Assembly: GCA_012103035.1 (NCBI GenBank)
Contig: JAAVLL010000001.1
Location: 1,462,501 to 1,526,500, forward strand
Length of the DNA: 64,000 nt
Direction of reading: 5' to 3'
From: Brucella oryzae
GTDB taxonomy: Bacteria > Pseudomonadota > Alphaproteobacteria > Rhizobiales > Rhizobiaceae
Below, in pieces: positions 21,731 through 33,342 of this stretch. The position numbers were made by a program, and so were the translations under genes. The notes under the pieces were generated by a model that was not told where the DNA came from, ran no database searches, and saw only the letters and a program-made list of their open reading frames with translations. Numbering within the stretch: position 1 is the stretch's first letter; the number at the start of each line of letters is the position of its first letter.

Positions 21731-24007
21731 TCAGCTTTCCAAATTCAGCGATTGTGCCAGTTCATCATCCATTTGATCGCTGGATTCATCCGGCCCGCGC
21801 GGCTTGAGGCCGAACTGAACCAACAATGGAGCTGCGATGAAGATCGATGAATAGCTCGCAACGATGATACCGACGCTCAGTGCCAATGCAAAGCTGCGGA
21901 TATCAGCACCGCCGAAGGCATAGAGCGGAATATGCGCGAGAAAGGTCACAAAGGACGTCAGCAAGGTACGCGATAGCGTCTGGTTGATCGACGCATCGAT
22001 GATGGCAGGCAGTGGTGCGCTTTTATAGACGCGCAGATTCTCACGCACGCGGTCGTAAATCACAACCGTATCGTTGAGCGAATAACCGATGATCGTCAGG
22101 ATTGCCGCAACGCTCCACAGATTGAACTCCATGCGGAACACAATGAACATACCTGCGAGGATGATAACGTCGTGCAAGGTAGACAGTACTGCGCCAAGCG
22201 CAAGCTGCCAGCGGAACCGCACCCATACGTAGATGAAGATTCCGATCAGCGACAGAATAACAGCTAGAATACCGGCGCGGGAAAGCTGTTCCGAAACCGT
22301 CGGGCCAACGACTTCAACACGCTGAAACGAATAATCCTGCTCGAATTCGCCGCGCAGCTTCACAGCGACGGTTTGTTCGGCATCGTCGCCAACTTCCTGA
22401 CTGCCAATAATGACAAGGGCAGAACGCGGGGACTTTGCCGGCAGGACACGGGCGCTATCGATGTTGAGTTCGGTAAGGCGTTCAGTGATATCTTCAAGAT
22501 TGGCGTCGCCGCTGCGGGCCTGCAGTTCAACCATCGAGCCGCCACGGAAATCAATGCCGTAATTGAAGCCGATATTGACGAACAGTGCGACCACAATGGC
22601 ACAGGCCAGAACCGAGATACCAAGTGTTACGAACTGCAGACGCATAAACGGAATGTGCGTTACAGTCGGGACCAGTTTCAGACGACGCTTCGGCACTTCC
22701 TTCGGCTTGGCCGTGCGTACCCATTGCGCAATCAGCAGTCGGGTAAAGGTGAGTGTGGTAAAGAGCGTTGTACCGATACCGACTGCCACCGTCAGCGCGA
22801 AGCCGTGAACCGTTCCTGAACCGAGCAGGAACAGAACGAGCGCAGCAATCAGCGTGGTGAGATTCGCGTCGATAATCGTTGAGAGGGCGCGATAGAAGCC
22901 GGATTCCATGGCCTGAACAACAGAATATCCCTTCCGACGATCTTCGCGCACACGTTCGTAAATCAGGATGTGAGCATCGACCGCCAGACCTATGGTCAGC
23001 ACCAGACCAGCAATGCTGGCAAGACTGATCGAAGCGCCGATCAGCGACAATATGGCTGTCAGGATGATGATATTGACGGCCAGTGCGACCATGGCGATCA
23101 CGCCAAGGATGCCGTATGACAAGACCATGAACAGGCCGACAAGCAACACCGCAAGCAATGCTGCCAGTGCGGCAGCGCTGGCATAGTCCTCACCCAGAGC
23201 CGATGCGATCGTGCGCTCTTCCAGAACCGTAACATTCTGCGGCAGCGCGCGGAACGCAGTACAACCGCCATATTGTTGGCCGCCTGAAGATCGAAAGCAC
23301 CTGAAATCTGCAGCTCGTCGGTATCCAGCTTCTCATCGACAGCAGGCGCGGAAACGATCTGGTTATCGACGACGATAGCAAAACTGCCACCAACCAGATG
23401 CGATGTTGCTTCGGCAAGGCTTTTGCGGCCTGCATCGTCCAACATCAGCGTAATGACCGGTTCGGTATCATTGTCCGTAAGTGTCGCCTTGGCGTCGGTC
23501 ACATTGGCGCCAGTCAGGATCGGCTGCTTCTTGACGAGATAGCCGACAGGCGGATCGTCATAGGAATAGATGATTTCACTGTCAGCCGGCGGCGTACCGC
23601 GAATGGCATCATCCGGCGACATGGTGCTATCGACAGCACGGAAAGAGAAATTGCCGCGAACGCTGAGAATGTCTTTCAGCAGCTGCGCGTCATAGACGCC
23701 GGGAACTTCGACCCGAATCTGATTGCGGTTTTCTTCTTCCACAAGAGGTTTGCCATAACCAAGCTCCTCCAGACGCTGCCGCATAATATTGGCTGTGCGC
23801 TCGAGGTCCCTCGCCCGAGGTTTTGCACTTGCAGGACCAGACGCGAGCCACCCGAAAGATCGAGCCCAAGGGCAATCTGCTGCTTCGGCAGGAAATTTGG
23901 CAGTTTTGCCAACGTCTCACGCGAGAAAAGTTAGGGGATGCGATGACGATACTCACGAGAACCGCGAGCCATATCAGGGCAGATTTCCAGCGTGAAAAAT
24001 AGAGCAT
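21731..24007 (-). CDS. secDF: Fused protein-export membrane protein SecD/SecF
   Basis: Uses the proton gradient to pull preproteins out of SecYEG. A single chain carries both halves. The SecD part has the N-terminal membrane segment [33 protein letters not shown], the P1 head (about residues 60-330), then six membrane segments including [19 protein letters not shown]. The SecF part has a hydrophobic lead-in, [16 protein letters not shown], and [19 protein letters not shown]. Breaks near 23926 (TTTTT to TTTT), 23815 and 23253. The fused SecDF form, about 850 residues after repair, is usual in Brucellaceae. Confidence 0.95.
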
Positions 24008-24120
24008 AGAGCAGCAATTCCGTATCAGCTTGGATAGAGCAGGCCGGAGTTCACCTGTTGCGAACCGCTCTCCGGCGTCGTGGTATGCGCATCATATGTT
24101 AGCGCTTACCGAATAATGCG

Positions 24121-24154
24121 CAGGCCCCGGTTATGGAAATCTTACCGGGGCCTG
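24121..24154 (-). repeat. Intercistronic hairpin between yajC and secDF
   Basis: Eleven-pair stem CAGGCCCCGGT/ACCGGGGCCTG, 15 bases beyond the yajC stop. No U-run follows on the minus strand, so it is probably an mRNA stabiliser or partial attenuator within the yajC-secDF transcript. Confidence 0.7.
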
Positions 24155-24169
24155 CGTGTCGTAAAAGAA

Positions 24170-24510
24170 TTACTTGTTCTTGTTGTCGGCGACGGCTCGC
24201 CCTTGACGCGAACATCCATCAGCGTGCTGCGCATAACGCGAATGCGAACGCCCTCAGCGATTTCGACTTCAAGTTCGTTGTCGTCAACAACCTTCTGAAC
24301 CTTGCCGACAATGCCGCCGCCGGTGACGACCGTGTCGCCGCGGCGAACCTGGGAAAGCATTTCCTGACGCTTCTTCATCTGGGTCCGCTGCGGACGGATG
24401 ATAAGGAAGTACATGATGACGAAGATCAGGATGAACGGCAGAATGCTCATGAGCATGTCTGGTCCAGCAGCGCCGCCGGATGCTTGAGCGAAAGCCGGTG
24501 TTACGAACAT
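24170..24510 (-). CDS. yajC: Preprotein translocase subunit YajC
   Basis: Small SecDF partner. It begins MFVTPAFAQASGG, followed by one membrane segment (MLMSILPFILIFVIMYFLII) and RPQRTQMKKRQEMLSQVRRGD, both typical. A G lost near 24194 changes the last residues; repaired, it ends VKGEPVADNKNK at 24170. About 113 residues, in an operon with secDF. Confidence 0.95.
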
Positions 24511-24668
24511 TAGGAACTCCTCTGAAGTCTCGAAGACAAATTATTAACGGCATTACAATGGTTAGCGCGCCAAATGCAACCGGCGATGATCCCGCCTGCG
24601 CCAAGGTCGCACACTTTTCGCTTCCGCTGTGACATGTTAAGCCGTTCGTCTATCACTAGGGGCATGAA

Positions 24669-25532
24669 ATGACGACCGAAGACATACTCAGCCAGAAACT
24701 GGACCGCTTGATCGCCGCGCTGGAACGCATCGCGCCGCCGGAAGCCAAAACACCCGATCTTGATGCCGCAGACTGCTTTGTCTGGGCGCCTGAGCGCCTG
24801 ACCCTTGATCCGGTCAACAATGTGAACCGCGTGGATATCGCACTGATCCGTGGCGTAGATTTGGTACGTGACCAGCTCGTGGACAATACCCGGCGCTTTG
24901 CAAAAGGATTTCCGGCAAACAACGTGCTGCTTTGGGGCGCGCGCGGCATGGGCAAATCCTCGCTCGTCAAGGCTGCGCAGGCAAGCGTGAACGCAGAAAT
25001 GCCTGACCGTACTCCACTCAAGCTGATCGAAATTCATCGCGAGGATATCGATAGTCTTCCGACATTGATGAATCTCATCAAGGAAACGGACTATCGCTTC
25101 ATCCTGTTTTGCGACGACCTTTCTTTCGATCATGACGATACGTCATACAAGTCGCTCAAGGCCGCGCTTGAAGGCGGCGTGGAAGGACGCCCCGGCAATG
25201 TGATCTTCTATGCGACGTCGAACCGGCGCCATCTGATGCCACGCGACATGATCGACAATGAGCGCTCAACGGCAATCAATCCTTCGGAAGCGATAGAGGA
25301 AAAAGTATCGCTTTCAGACCGTTTCGGTCTCTGGCTCGGCTTCCACAAATGCAGCCAGGACGATTACCTCGCTATGGTCGACGGCTATGCAGCCTATTTT
25401 AAGCTGGCTTACGATCCTGCCAAAATGCATACCGAAGCGCTGGAATGGTCCACGACGCGCGGAAATCGTTCGGGACGCGTTGCATGGCAGTATATCCAGG
25501 ATCTGGCCGGTCGCCTCGGAATTGCAATGTAA
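24669..25532 (+). CDS. DUF815 AAA+-type ATPase
   Basis: Intact 287-residue cytoplasmic ATPase. Walker A is LLWGARGMGKSSLVKA, Walker B is RFILFCDDLSFD, and sensor-like YATSNRRHLM and an arginine-finger candidate ALEGGVEGRPGN follow. The family role is unknown; it is a constant neighbour of yajC-secDF in alphaproteobacteria, on the opposite strand. Its terminator hairpin (25558-25576) is where the IS element has inserted. Confidence 0.9.
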   Translation: MTTEDILSQKLDRLIAALERIAPPEAKTPDLDAADCFVWAPERLTLDPVNNVNRVDIALIRGVDLVRDQLVDNTRRFAKGFPANNVLLWGARGMGKSSLVKAAQASVNAEMPDRTPLKLIEIHREDIDSLPTLMNLIKETDYRFILFCDDLSFDHDDTSYKSLKAALEGGVEGRPGNVIFYATSNRRHLMPRDMIDNERSTAINPSEAIEEKVSLSDRFGLWLGFHKCSQDDYLAMVDGYAAYFKLAYDPAKMHTEALEWSTTRGNRSGRVAWQYIQDLAGRLGIAM

Positions 25533-25557
25533 AGAGATGTACGACGCATAAAGGAAA

Positions 25558-25576
25558 GGCGGGCTTTTAGCCCGCC
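25558..25576 (+). terminator. Terminator hairpin copy 1, left flank of the IS
   Basis: GGCGGGCTTTTAGCCCGCC: seven-pair stem with loop TTTTA, 25 bases after the DUF815 stop. Its downstream U-tract has been displaced by the insertion and is found after copy 3 (27283 onward). Confidence 0.85.
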
Positions 25577-25577
25577 C

Positions 25578-27104
25578 CAGGCTGCTGACAAACCCCTGGC
25601 TATGCCGGGGTTTTGTGATTCATTGGGATATGTTGAAGAAACCAGCCGCCGCCCAGACCGCGCTCGAGATGGTGACACTCGATCAACTGGTCCCCAAAGA
25701 TCATCTGCTTCGCAAGATCGATGCGGTGATGGACTTCTCTTTCATCCATGATCGGGTTGCTGGGCTTTATTGCCCCGACAACGGCCGTCCGCCGCTCGAT
25801 CCGACCTTGATGTTCAAGGCGCTGTTCATCGGCTACCTGTTCGGCGTGCGCTCGGAGCGTCAGCTGGTGCGTGAGATCGAGGTCAATGTCGCCTATCGCT
25901 GGTTCCTGCGCCTGAAGCTGAGCGATGCGGTGTTCGACGCCTCGACACTGAGCCAGAACCGGCGGCGGCGCTTTAACGACACATCGGTCGCCCAGGACAT
26001 TTTCGACCACATCGTTGAACAGGCGATCAGGCACGGACTGGTCGATGGGACGGTGCTTTATACCGACAGCACACATCTGAAGGCCAATGCCAACAAGGGC
26101 AAATACGATCTCGCGATGATCGAGAAGTCGCGCGCCGACTACTGGGCTGCTCTCGACCGGGCAATCGATGCCGAGCGGGCGCTGCATGGTCAAAAGCCTC
26201 TGAGGGAGAAAGAGCGCGAACCGCAGGCGACGGAAACCAAGGTGTCGCGCACCGATCCGGAAAGCGGCTATATGGTGCGCGACGGCAAGCCGAAGGGCTT
26301 CTACTATCTCGACCACCGCACGGTGGATGGAAAGCTCGCCATCATCACCGACATCCACGTCACACCGGCCAATGTGCATGACAGTCGCGTCTACCTCGAC
26401 CGTCTGGATCGGCAGCGTCGACGCTTTGACTTCGCGGTTGGCGCGGTCGGGCTGGATGCCGGTTATGCGACAGCGGCCATTGCCCAGGGTTTGGAGGATC
26501 GCCATATCCTCGGCGTCACCGGCTACCGCACTCCGACGCCGCCGCGGGACGGCATGATGCGCAAGTCGAAGTTCGCATTCGAAACCGATGTCGATGGCTA
26601 TCGCTGCCCCGAGGGGCAATTGCTCACCTATGCCACGACCGACCGCAACGGTTACAAGCATTATGTATCCGATCCGGCCATCTGCCGGACCTGCCCGCTG
26701 CGCGCATCCTGCACGTCCAACGCCAAGGCCATCCGCACCATCACCCGGCATGTCTGGCAGGACGCCCGCCAACGCACTGACGCCCAGCGTCTCACAGCTT
26801 GGGGAAAAGCGATCTATAAGCGGTGCAAGGAAACGGTGGAGCGATCCTTTGCCGACGCCAAGCAGCTGCACGGCCACCGCTACGCCCGCTTTCGAGGCCT
26901 TGTCCGCGTCGCCTGCCAATGTCTGCTGCAGGCCGCAGCACAGAATATCAAGAAGATCGCAATGGCGCTGAACAAAGCGCCAGGGGCAGCCACCGCATGA
27001 GCGGCTGCGGCCACTTGCAACATCGCGCAAACGCTGTCGCAAAACGCGACCCCTCCTAAAAACAAAACCCGCCGAAAAATATCAACGGGTTTGTAATCAA
27101 TCTG
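25578..27104 (+). mobile_element. IS1182-family insertion sequence, intact
   Basis: 1,527-base element. The left terminal repeat CAGGCTGCTGACAAACC (25578-25594) and right terminal repeat GGTTTGTAATCAATCTG (27088-27104) match as imperfect inverted repeats at 13 of 17 positions. It contains one full-length transposase. It is flanked on both sides by the 19-base hairpin GGCGGGCTTTTAGCCCGCC. IS1182-family elements are known for inserting into palindromes, so the flanking copies are best read as a duplicated target. Confidence 0.85.
25615..27000 (+). CDS. IS1182-family transposase (DUF772 + DDE)
   Basis: Intact DDE transposase, about 456-461 residues. GTG 25615 opens the frame; ATG 25630 (MLKKPAAAQTALEMVTLDQL) is a likelier start. 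The N-terminal DUF772 domain includes LLRKIDAVMDF and RPPLDPTLMFKALFIGYL. The catalytic residues sit in YTDSTHLKAN (D), AVGLDAGYATA (D) and ETVERSFADAKQLHGHRYAR (E). A zinc-like CRTCPLRASC lies before the last block. Unlike most long genes in the window it has no frame break. Confidence 0.93.
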   Translation: MIHWDMLKKPAAAQTALEMVTLDQLVPKDHLLRKIDAVMDFSFIHDRVAGLYCPDNGRPPLDPTLMFKALFIGYLFGVRSERQLVREIEVNVAYRWFLRLKLSDAVFDASTLSQNRRRRFNDTSVAQDIFDHIVEQAIRHGLVDGTVLYTDSTHLKANANKGKYDLAMIEKSRADYWAALDRAIDAERALHGQKPLREKEREPQATETKVSRTDPESGYMVRDGKPKGFYYLDHRTVDGKLAIITDIHVTPANVHDSRVYLDRLDRQRRRFDFAVGAVGLDAGYATAAIAQGLEDRHILGVTGYRTPTPPRDGMMRKSKFAFETDVDGYRCPEGQLLTYATTDRNGYKHYVSDPAICRTCPLRASCTSNAKAIRTITRHVWQDARQRTDAQRLTAWGKAIYKRCKETVERSFADAKQLHGHRYARFRGLVRVACQCLLQAAAQNIKKIAMALNKAPGAATA

Positions 27105-27142
27105 AGGCGGGCTTTTAGCCCGCCTCAGATTGATTACAAACC
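27088..27142. repeat. 55-base perfect palindrome at the junction of IS and satellite element
   Basis: Right end of the IS (27088-27104), A, the 19-base hairpin copy 2 (27106-27124), T, then the inverted copy of the same 17 bases (27126-27142). Arms of 18 bases surround the hairpin and the two halves are exact reverse complements except at the loop. Confidence 0.9.
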
Positions 27143-27262
27143 CTCGATTTTGGAAGCAGTCAAAAACGAGGGTTTTGATTCCGATTTGTTCACGTTCTGA
27201 ATCTGGGACGTTCCGTGAATCTGAGGTCATTTTGACCCTGCCGGAGGTTTGTCAGCAGTCTG
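27126..27262. mobile_element. 137-base MITE-like element with IS-related ends
   Basis: It begins CAGATTGATTACAAACC and ends GGTTTGTCAGCAGTCTG (27246-27262), which pair as inverted repeats. The right end is the reverse complement of the IS left end at 16 of 17 positions. No coding capacity. It is bounded by hairpin copies 2 and 3, exactly as the full IS is bounded by copies 1 and 2. Probably a non-autonomous derivative mobilised by the IS1182 transposase, or the remnant of a second insertion. Confidence 0.65.
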
Positions 27263-27263
27263 A

Positions 27264-27289
27264 GGCGGGCTTTTAGCCCGCCTTTCTTT
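27264..27289. terminator. Terminator hairpin copy 3, right flank, with U-tract
   Basis: The same GGCGGGCTTTTAGCCCGCC hairpin, followed on the plus strand by TTTCTTT. This is probably the original terminator between DUF815 and the convergent M23 gene. Confidence 0.85.
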
Positions 27290-27307
27290 ATAAGATCGCT
27301 TGTTTGA

Positions 27308-28599
27308 TCAAGATTCCAGATACTTGCTGGGATTGACTGGAGCCGAATTCTTGCGCACCTCGAAATGCAGCTTCGGAGATTTTGCGTTGCCGCTCATACC
27401 CGATTTTGCAACTTCTTCGCCGCGCCGAACCTTTTGTCCACGCTGAACCAGTATCTGACTGTTGTGACCGTAAACGGTAACGAGGCCGTTGTCGTGGCGG
27501 ATCAGAACAGTCTGACCGAATTCCTTGAGACCGTCACCGGCATAGATGACAACGCCATTCTCAGCCGCCTTCACCGATGTCCCTTCCGGGACCATAATGT
27601 CGATGCCGTCGCTTACAGACGTGCCTTCACGCTGACCGAAGCTTGCGAGAATACGGCCACGCACTGGCCAGCGCATTTGGGAAATGCCAGTTGAGGAAGG
27701 CGCTGCCGCCTGATCCTTTCGGCATCCTCGATCACCTTGTTGCTCGCCTGTGGTGGCGTGTAAGGCTTCACATCGGCATTGGCGGTCGGCGCAGTGGCAG
27801 CCTTGGCCGGATTTTCCGGCTGCTGCGAAACTGCTGCAACCTGTGTTGCATTGCCCGCTGCGGCAGACGGAATAAGAAGCGCCTGACCGACGCGGATAGC
27901 GCCATTTGACAGACCGTTTGCCTTCTTCAACTGCTCGACAGGAACGTTGTGCCTCTGCGCGATGGAGAAGAGCGAATCGCCGCTCTTAACCGTGTAGGTG
28001 CCGTTCGGCGCTGGCGGCGTTGTGGCATTTGCACCGGCCGAAGCCATATCGTTCGCCGAAGGCTTCTTGCCGTTGACAGCAGGTGCCTGCGGCACGACTG
28101 CGATATTGTTATCAGTCGGCCGCGGCATGGTTGGGTTTGCCGGAAGCTGGCCGAGAACCTTTTCCTGCGCACCGTTTACGGTATTGCGCGTGGAGGTGGC
28201 CGCGCTGGCGACTTTGGTTTCAGCGGCATTGACCGTGTTGTTCACACGGTTTGCGGCCATGTCCTGCGCCTGCCCAACCTGATTTTGAATGTTATTGGAT
28301 GCCGCTGCGACCGGAGCCTGAACCGACTGCCGCGCCGCCGCCATCGGCGCTGAGGACACTGGCGGCAATGAATTGCGCTGAACGGAACCGCTCGAAGCGG
28401 GAGCTACGGGAGCCGCAGATGCATAAAGATCGCCAGCCGGCTGCTGTGCGACACGCTGACTGGACGTAGAGCCCGTACTGATACCATCAGTGAAGCGCAT
28501 CGTATCGGCACTGCACCCGGCACCAAAACCGGCAATCAGAACGATCGCGACATTCCGCAGAAGACGTTCAGACGTGTGCTGCAAAATTTGTAAACGCAT
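27308..28599 (-). CDS. LysM + degenerate LytM (M23) lipoprotein, NlpD-like
   Basis: Outer-membrane lipoprotein predicted to activate cell-wall amidases at division. The start [14 protein letters not shown] at 28599 leads to a lipobox ending FGAGC. A long Ala/Pro/Asn-rich linker follows, then LysM ([20 protein letters not shown]) and a C-terminal M23 fold. The M23 metal motifs are degenerate: SVSDGIDI lacks the first His and KLHFEVR lacks the first His of HxH, as in NlpD/EnvC activators. An A lost near 27676 (AAAA to AAA) splits LysM and M23 parts. It follows pcm and surE, the classical surE-pcm-nlpD order. Confidence 0.87.
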
Positions 28600-28793
28600 G
28601 TTCAACTCGCCCATACTCGAAACTCAGTAAGGTGATTAAAACGCGTTAATGTTACTCTCTGGTTAAGAACGGCAAATCTTCGAAAAAGATTCACCAATTA
28701 AATACCATAAGCGCACAAAGCGACCGAAAGCCCTCCCGCTGCTGCCGAAGAGAGCCTGATAGTCATCATTTTGACGAATCGATACGCCGCCGT

Positions 28794-29462
28794 TCACAGA
28801 ACGGAAGAGACACCTTCGATAAAAGGCTGATAACGGACCGCCATCAGGTCTTCCTGTTCGAATCGGCTGCCGACCTTGGCGATACGGGTCATGACCTGCG
28901 GGCCATCGCCCGGACCAATCGGGGCGATCAGCACGCCATGCGTTGCCAGAAGATCAACGAACTGACGTGGCACTTCCTCGAAGGCGAGCCAGATCAGAAT
29001 ACGATCGAAGGGGCCGCCGGGCATTCCATGACGGCCATCGGCATGTTTGACCATGATGTTTTCGCGCTTCAGCGACACGAATTGCTGCAAGGCGTGGTCG
29101 CAAAGCTTGCGATAGCGCTCAACGGTCGTGACGCGACCGGCAAGCGAAGACATGACTGCCGCGGTAAATCCGGAACCGGTCCCGATCTCGAGTACACGAT
29201 GACCGGGCTCCAGCTTGAGTGCGGCTATAGCCCGAACCTGATCGTCGATGCCTTCCATATACTCGCCGCAGTCAAGCGGCGCAGTACGCGAGCTATAAGC
29301 AAGATGCGACCAGGAAGATGCGAGGAAACTCTGGCGGGGCGTAGCTTCAACGGCCGCGAAAAGACGCGGATCGTCAATCCCGTATCCACGCATCCTCATA
29401 ACGAAGGACGCAAATCCTTCCTTGTCCGAAAGCCGTGGGCGCTCAGACGCTGCCTGCCTCAT
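28794..29462 (-). CDS. pcm: Protein-L-isoaspartate O-methyltransferase
   Basis: Repairs isoaspartyl residues by SAM-dependent methylation. Intact, 222 residues. SAM motif I is [17 protein letters not shown], the substrate region is [15 protein letters not shown], and post-I motif TTVERY. Its start overlaps the surE stop by four bases, indicating coupled translation. Confidence 0.95.
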   Translation of the reverse strand: MRQAASERPRLSDKEGFASFVMRMRGYGIDDPRLFAAVEATPRQSFLASSWSHLAYSSRTAPLDCGEYMEGIDDQVRAIAALKLEPGHRVLEIGTGSGFTAAVMSSLAGRVTTVERYRKLCDHALQQFVSLKRENIMVKHADGRHGMPGGPFDRILIWLAFEEVPRQFVDLLATHGVLIAPIGPGDGPQVMTRIAKVGSRFEQEDLMAVRYQPFIEGVSSVL

Positions 29463-30224
29463 GCTTCAACCCCAAGTGCTGCGCTCAATTCTGCCCGAAC
29501 CTTATGCGCGGTCAGATCGAGGTGCAACGGGGTGACCGAAATGCAATCGGAACGGATAGCTGCTATATCGCTGTCGTCAGCCACCGGAGCCTTGCCGCGA
29601 CCGAAATGCAGCCAGAAATACGGGAAGCCGCGTCCGTCACGGCGCTCATCGAGCCGGGCGTCATGGCTGAGTTTACCCTGGGCTGTGACGCGCACGCCTT
29701 TCACTTCCTCCGGACCGCAATTCGGGAAATTCAGGTTCAGAAGTACCCCTTCCGGCCAGCCTGCCGCCATCAGCTTTTTATAAGGTCTGGGGCATGGGTT
29801 TCAGCCGTTTCCCACGGCACGATACGGCGGTCACCCTCATATTCATATTCCTGCGACAGCGCGATGGCTCGCACACCGAGCAAGGTTCCTTCCATCGCAC
29901 CGGCGACGGTGCCCGAATAGGTCACATCGTCAGCCATGTTCGCCCCGGAGTTGACACCGGAGAGGACGAGATCAGGCGCCCCGGCAAAACATGGCGCACG
30001 CCCATGATGACGCAATCGGTCGGCGTGCCGCGCAATGCAAAATGGCGTTCATCGATCTGGCGAAGGCGGAGCGGTTCCGACAACGTCAACGAATGCGCTA
30101 GGCCGCTCTGATCAGTTTCCGGGGCGACAACCCATACATCATCGGAAAGTTTGCGTGCGATCCGTTCCAGAACTGCGAGGCCTTCAGCGTGGATACCATC
30201 ATCGTTCGTCAGCAGAATTCGCAC
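29459..30224 (-). CDS. surE: 5'/3'-nucleotidase SurE
   Basis: Metal-dependent nucleoside monophosphatase. It starts [16 protein letters not shown] with the metal-binding NDDG; the Ser/Asn ligands follow in APETDQSG and [13 protein letters not shown]. Single-base losses near 29982 and 29776 give three frames that join to a normal protein of about 255 residues. Operon serS-surE-pcm. Confidence 0.94.
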
Positions 30225-30262
30225 GTCGTCACTCCTTCATTAAGGCTGTCAGTAATTTCGAT

Positions 30263-31715
<1,453 letters not shown>

Positions 31716-31790
31716 GGGAAAAGCCGTTTCGTGAAATTGAACAGAAGCGAGGCCGCACAACCTGCGACCTCACAGAATTATCGTGACAAA

Positions 31791-32612
31791 TCAGGACGAT
31801 GAAGCGTTGTTTTCAGCGTCGGAAGCTTCCTGCGCCTCATCCCGCTTCTTCTCGATCATGCGAGCCACGATGATTGAAATCTCGTAGAGAAGGATCGTTG
31901 GCAAGGCAAGGCCGATCTGGCTCGCCGGGTCCGGTGGCGTCAGGACAGCTGCAACGACAAAAGCGATGACGATCGCGTATTTGCGCTTGTCTTTCGCCAG
32001 CCGAGGTGACCAGTCCGACACGGGCCATAAGGCTCGTGACCACCGGCAACTGGAAGACCAGACCGAAAGCGAAGATGAGCGTCATAATGAGGCTCAGATA
32101 TTCCGACACCTTCGGCAGGAGAGAAATCTGCACTTCGCCGCTGCCGCCGGTCTGCTGCATTGCGAGGAAGAACCACATCACCATCGGCGTGAAGAAGAAA
32201 TAGACGAGCGCGCCCCGGTCAAAAACAGGATCGGCGATGCGATCAGGAACGGCAGAAACGCCATGCGCTCATGCTTGTAGAGGCCAGGAGCCACGAACTT
32301 ATAAATCTGCGCGGCGATGATCGGAAAGGCCAGAACGACGCCACCGAACATGGCAACCTTCACCTGCGTGAAGAAGAATTCCTGCGGCGCGGTATAGATC
32401 AGTTCTGCTTTCGAGCGATCCATACCAGCCCAGTCGAGCGCCCATTGATAAGGCACGACGAGCAGGTTGAAGAGCTGTTTTGCGAAAGCGAAACAGAAAA
32501 TAAATGCCACGAAAAATGCCAGAATTGCCCAGATCAGGCGGCGGCGCAGCTCGATCAGGTGCTCAAGCAGAGGCGCTGCGCTCTGTTCGATTTCGTCCTC
32601 GTCGCGTTTCAC
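31791..32612 (-). CDS. tatC: Sec-independent translocase subunit TatC
   Basis: Six-span receptor of the twin-arginine pathway. It begins MKRDEDEIEQSAAPLLEHLIELRRRL with the conserved HLxELRxRL signature, then APQEFFFTQVKVAMFGG and the paired C-terminal spans ending LPTILLYEISIIVARM. Losses near 32213 and 32003 split it. The start overlaps the tatB stop by four bases. Confidence 0.95.
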
Positions 32613-33225
32613 GCTTTGGTTCCTGTCTTCTTCGTGGTCTTCTTGGCAGGTGCGACCGCAGCAGCCTTGGCTGTTTCCGGTTTCGCCGCTGCGGGCTTTT
32701 TGGCAGCGGGCTTTGCGACGGAAACCGTCTTAGAAGCTGCTTTCGTTTTGGCTGCCTTGGCTTCGGTCGCCTTATTCTCCGCCTTTGGAGCAGCCTTGCG
32801 GGTGGTTTTCTTCGGCGTTACGGCTTTTTCCCCGGCTGGCTTCACAGCAGGCGGAACCGGTGCGCCATCGGCATCAACCGGCGTCGTCACTTCGGCAACC
32901 TTTCAGGCGTCGCCGGAGACATGGAAGACGTGGATTGAAGGCCGGAGCGCAAATCCTCGCCTGCGCTTCGAATCGGATCAAATACCTGCGTGATCTTTGA
33001 ACGTGGGTCGAGCTTGCGGGTTTCATCGATGATGTTCTTGACGTCGTCCAGCTCAGCCTCTTTCAAGGCTTCGTCGAACTGCTGCTTGAACTCATTGGCA
33101 GTTGCGCGCATACGCGCGGTCGCCTTGCCGAATGCCCTCAGCATCTTCGGCAAATCCTTGGGACCGACGACCACGATCATCACGATCGCAATAATCAGAA
33201 GTTCAGACCAACCGATGTCGAGCAT
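32609..33225 (-). CDS. tatB: Sec-independent translocase subunit TatB
   Basis: The start is MLDIGWSELLIIAIVMIVVV at 33225, one membrane helix followed by VGPKDLPKMLRAFGKATARM, an amphipathic helix, and a long Ala/Lys/Pro-rich tail. A lost G near 32893 (PK|VTTPVDADG) separates the tail. The tail (KTTRKAAPKAENK...) is unusually basic. About 205 residues. Confidence 0.93.
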
Positions 33226-33297
33226 ATTCTTGATACCCCGCGCAATTCGCGCGCGCGTCCCGTCTTTCGGCGGAAAACCGCACTTGTAAATGGCAAT

Positions 33298-33327
33298 ATG
33301 CTGCGCGCGTTCTCCCGCGCGCAGCAT
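33298..33327 (-). repeat. Strong hairpin between tatA and tatB
   Basis: Twelve-pair perfect stem ATGCTGCGCGCG/CGCGCGCAGCAT with a six-base loop, about 15 bases past the tatA stop and upstream of tatB. No U-run. Likely a partial terminator or 3' mRNA stabiliser that would favour TatA over TatB. Confidence 0.8.
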
Positions 33328-33342
33328 GCTTTATCCGTCAGA

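Noticed and set aside
25600-27042. Minus-strand frame of 480 codons across the IS element
   Set aside because: Antisense shadow of the intact transposase, which has full DDE motifs on the plus strand.
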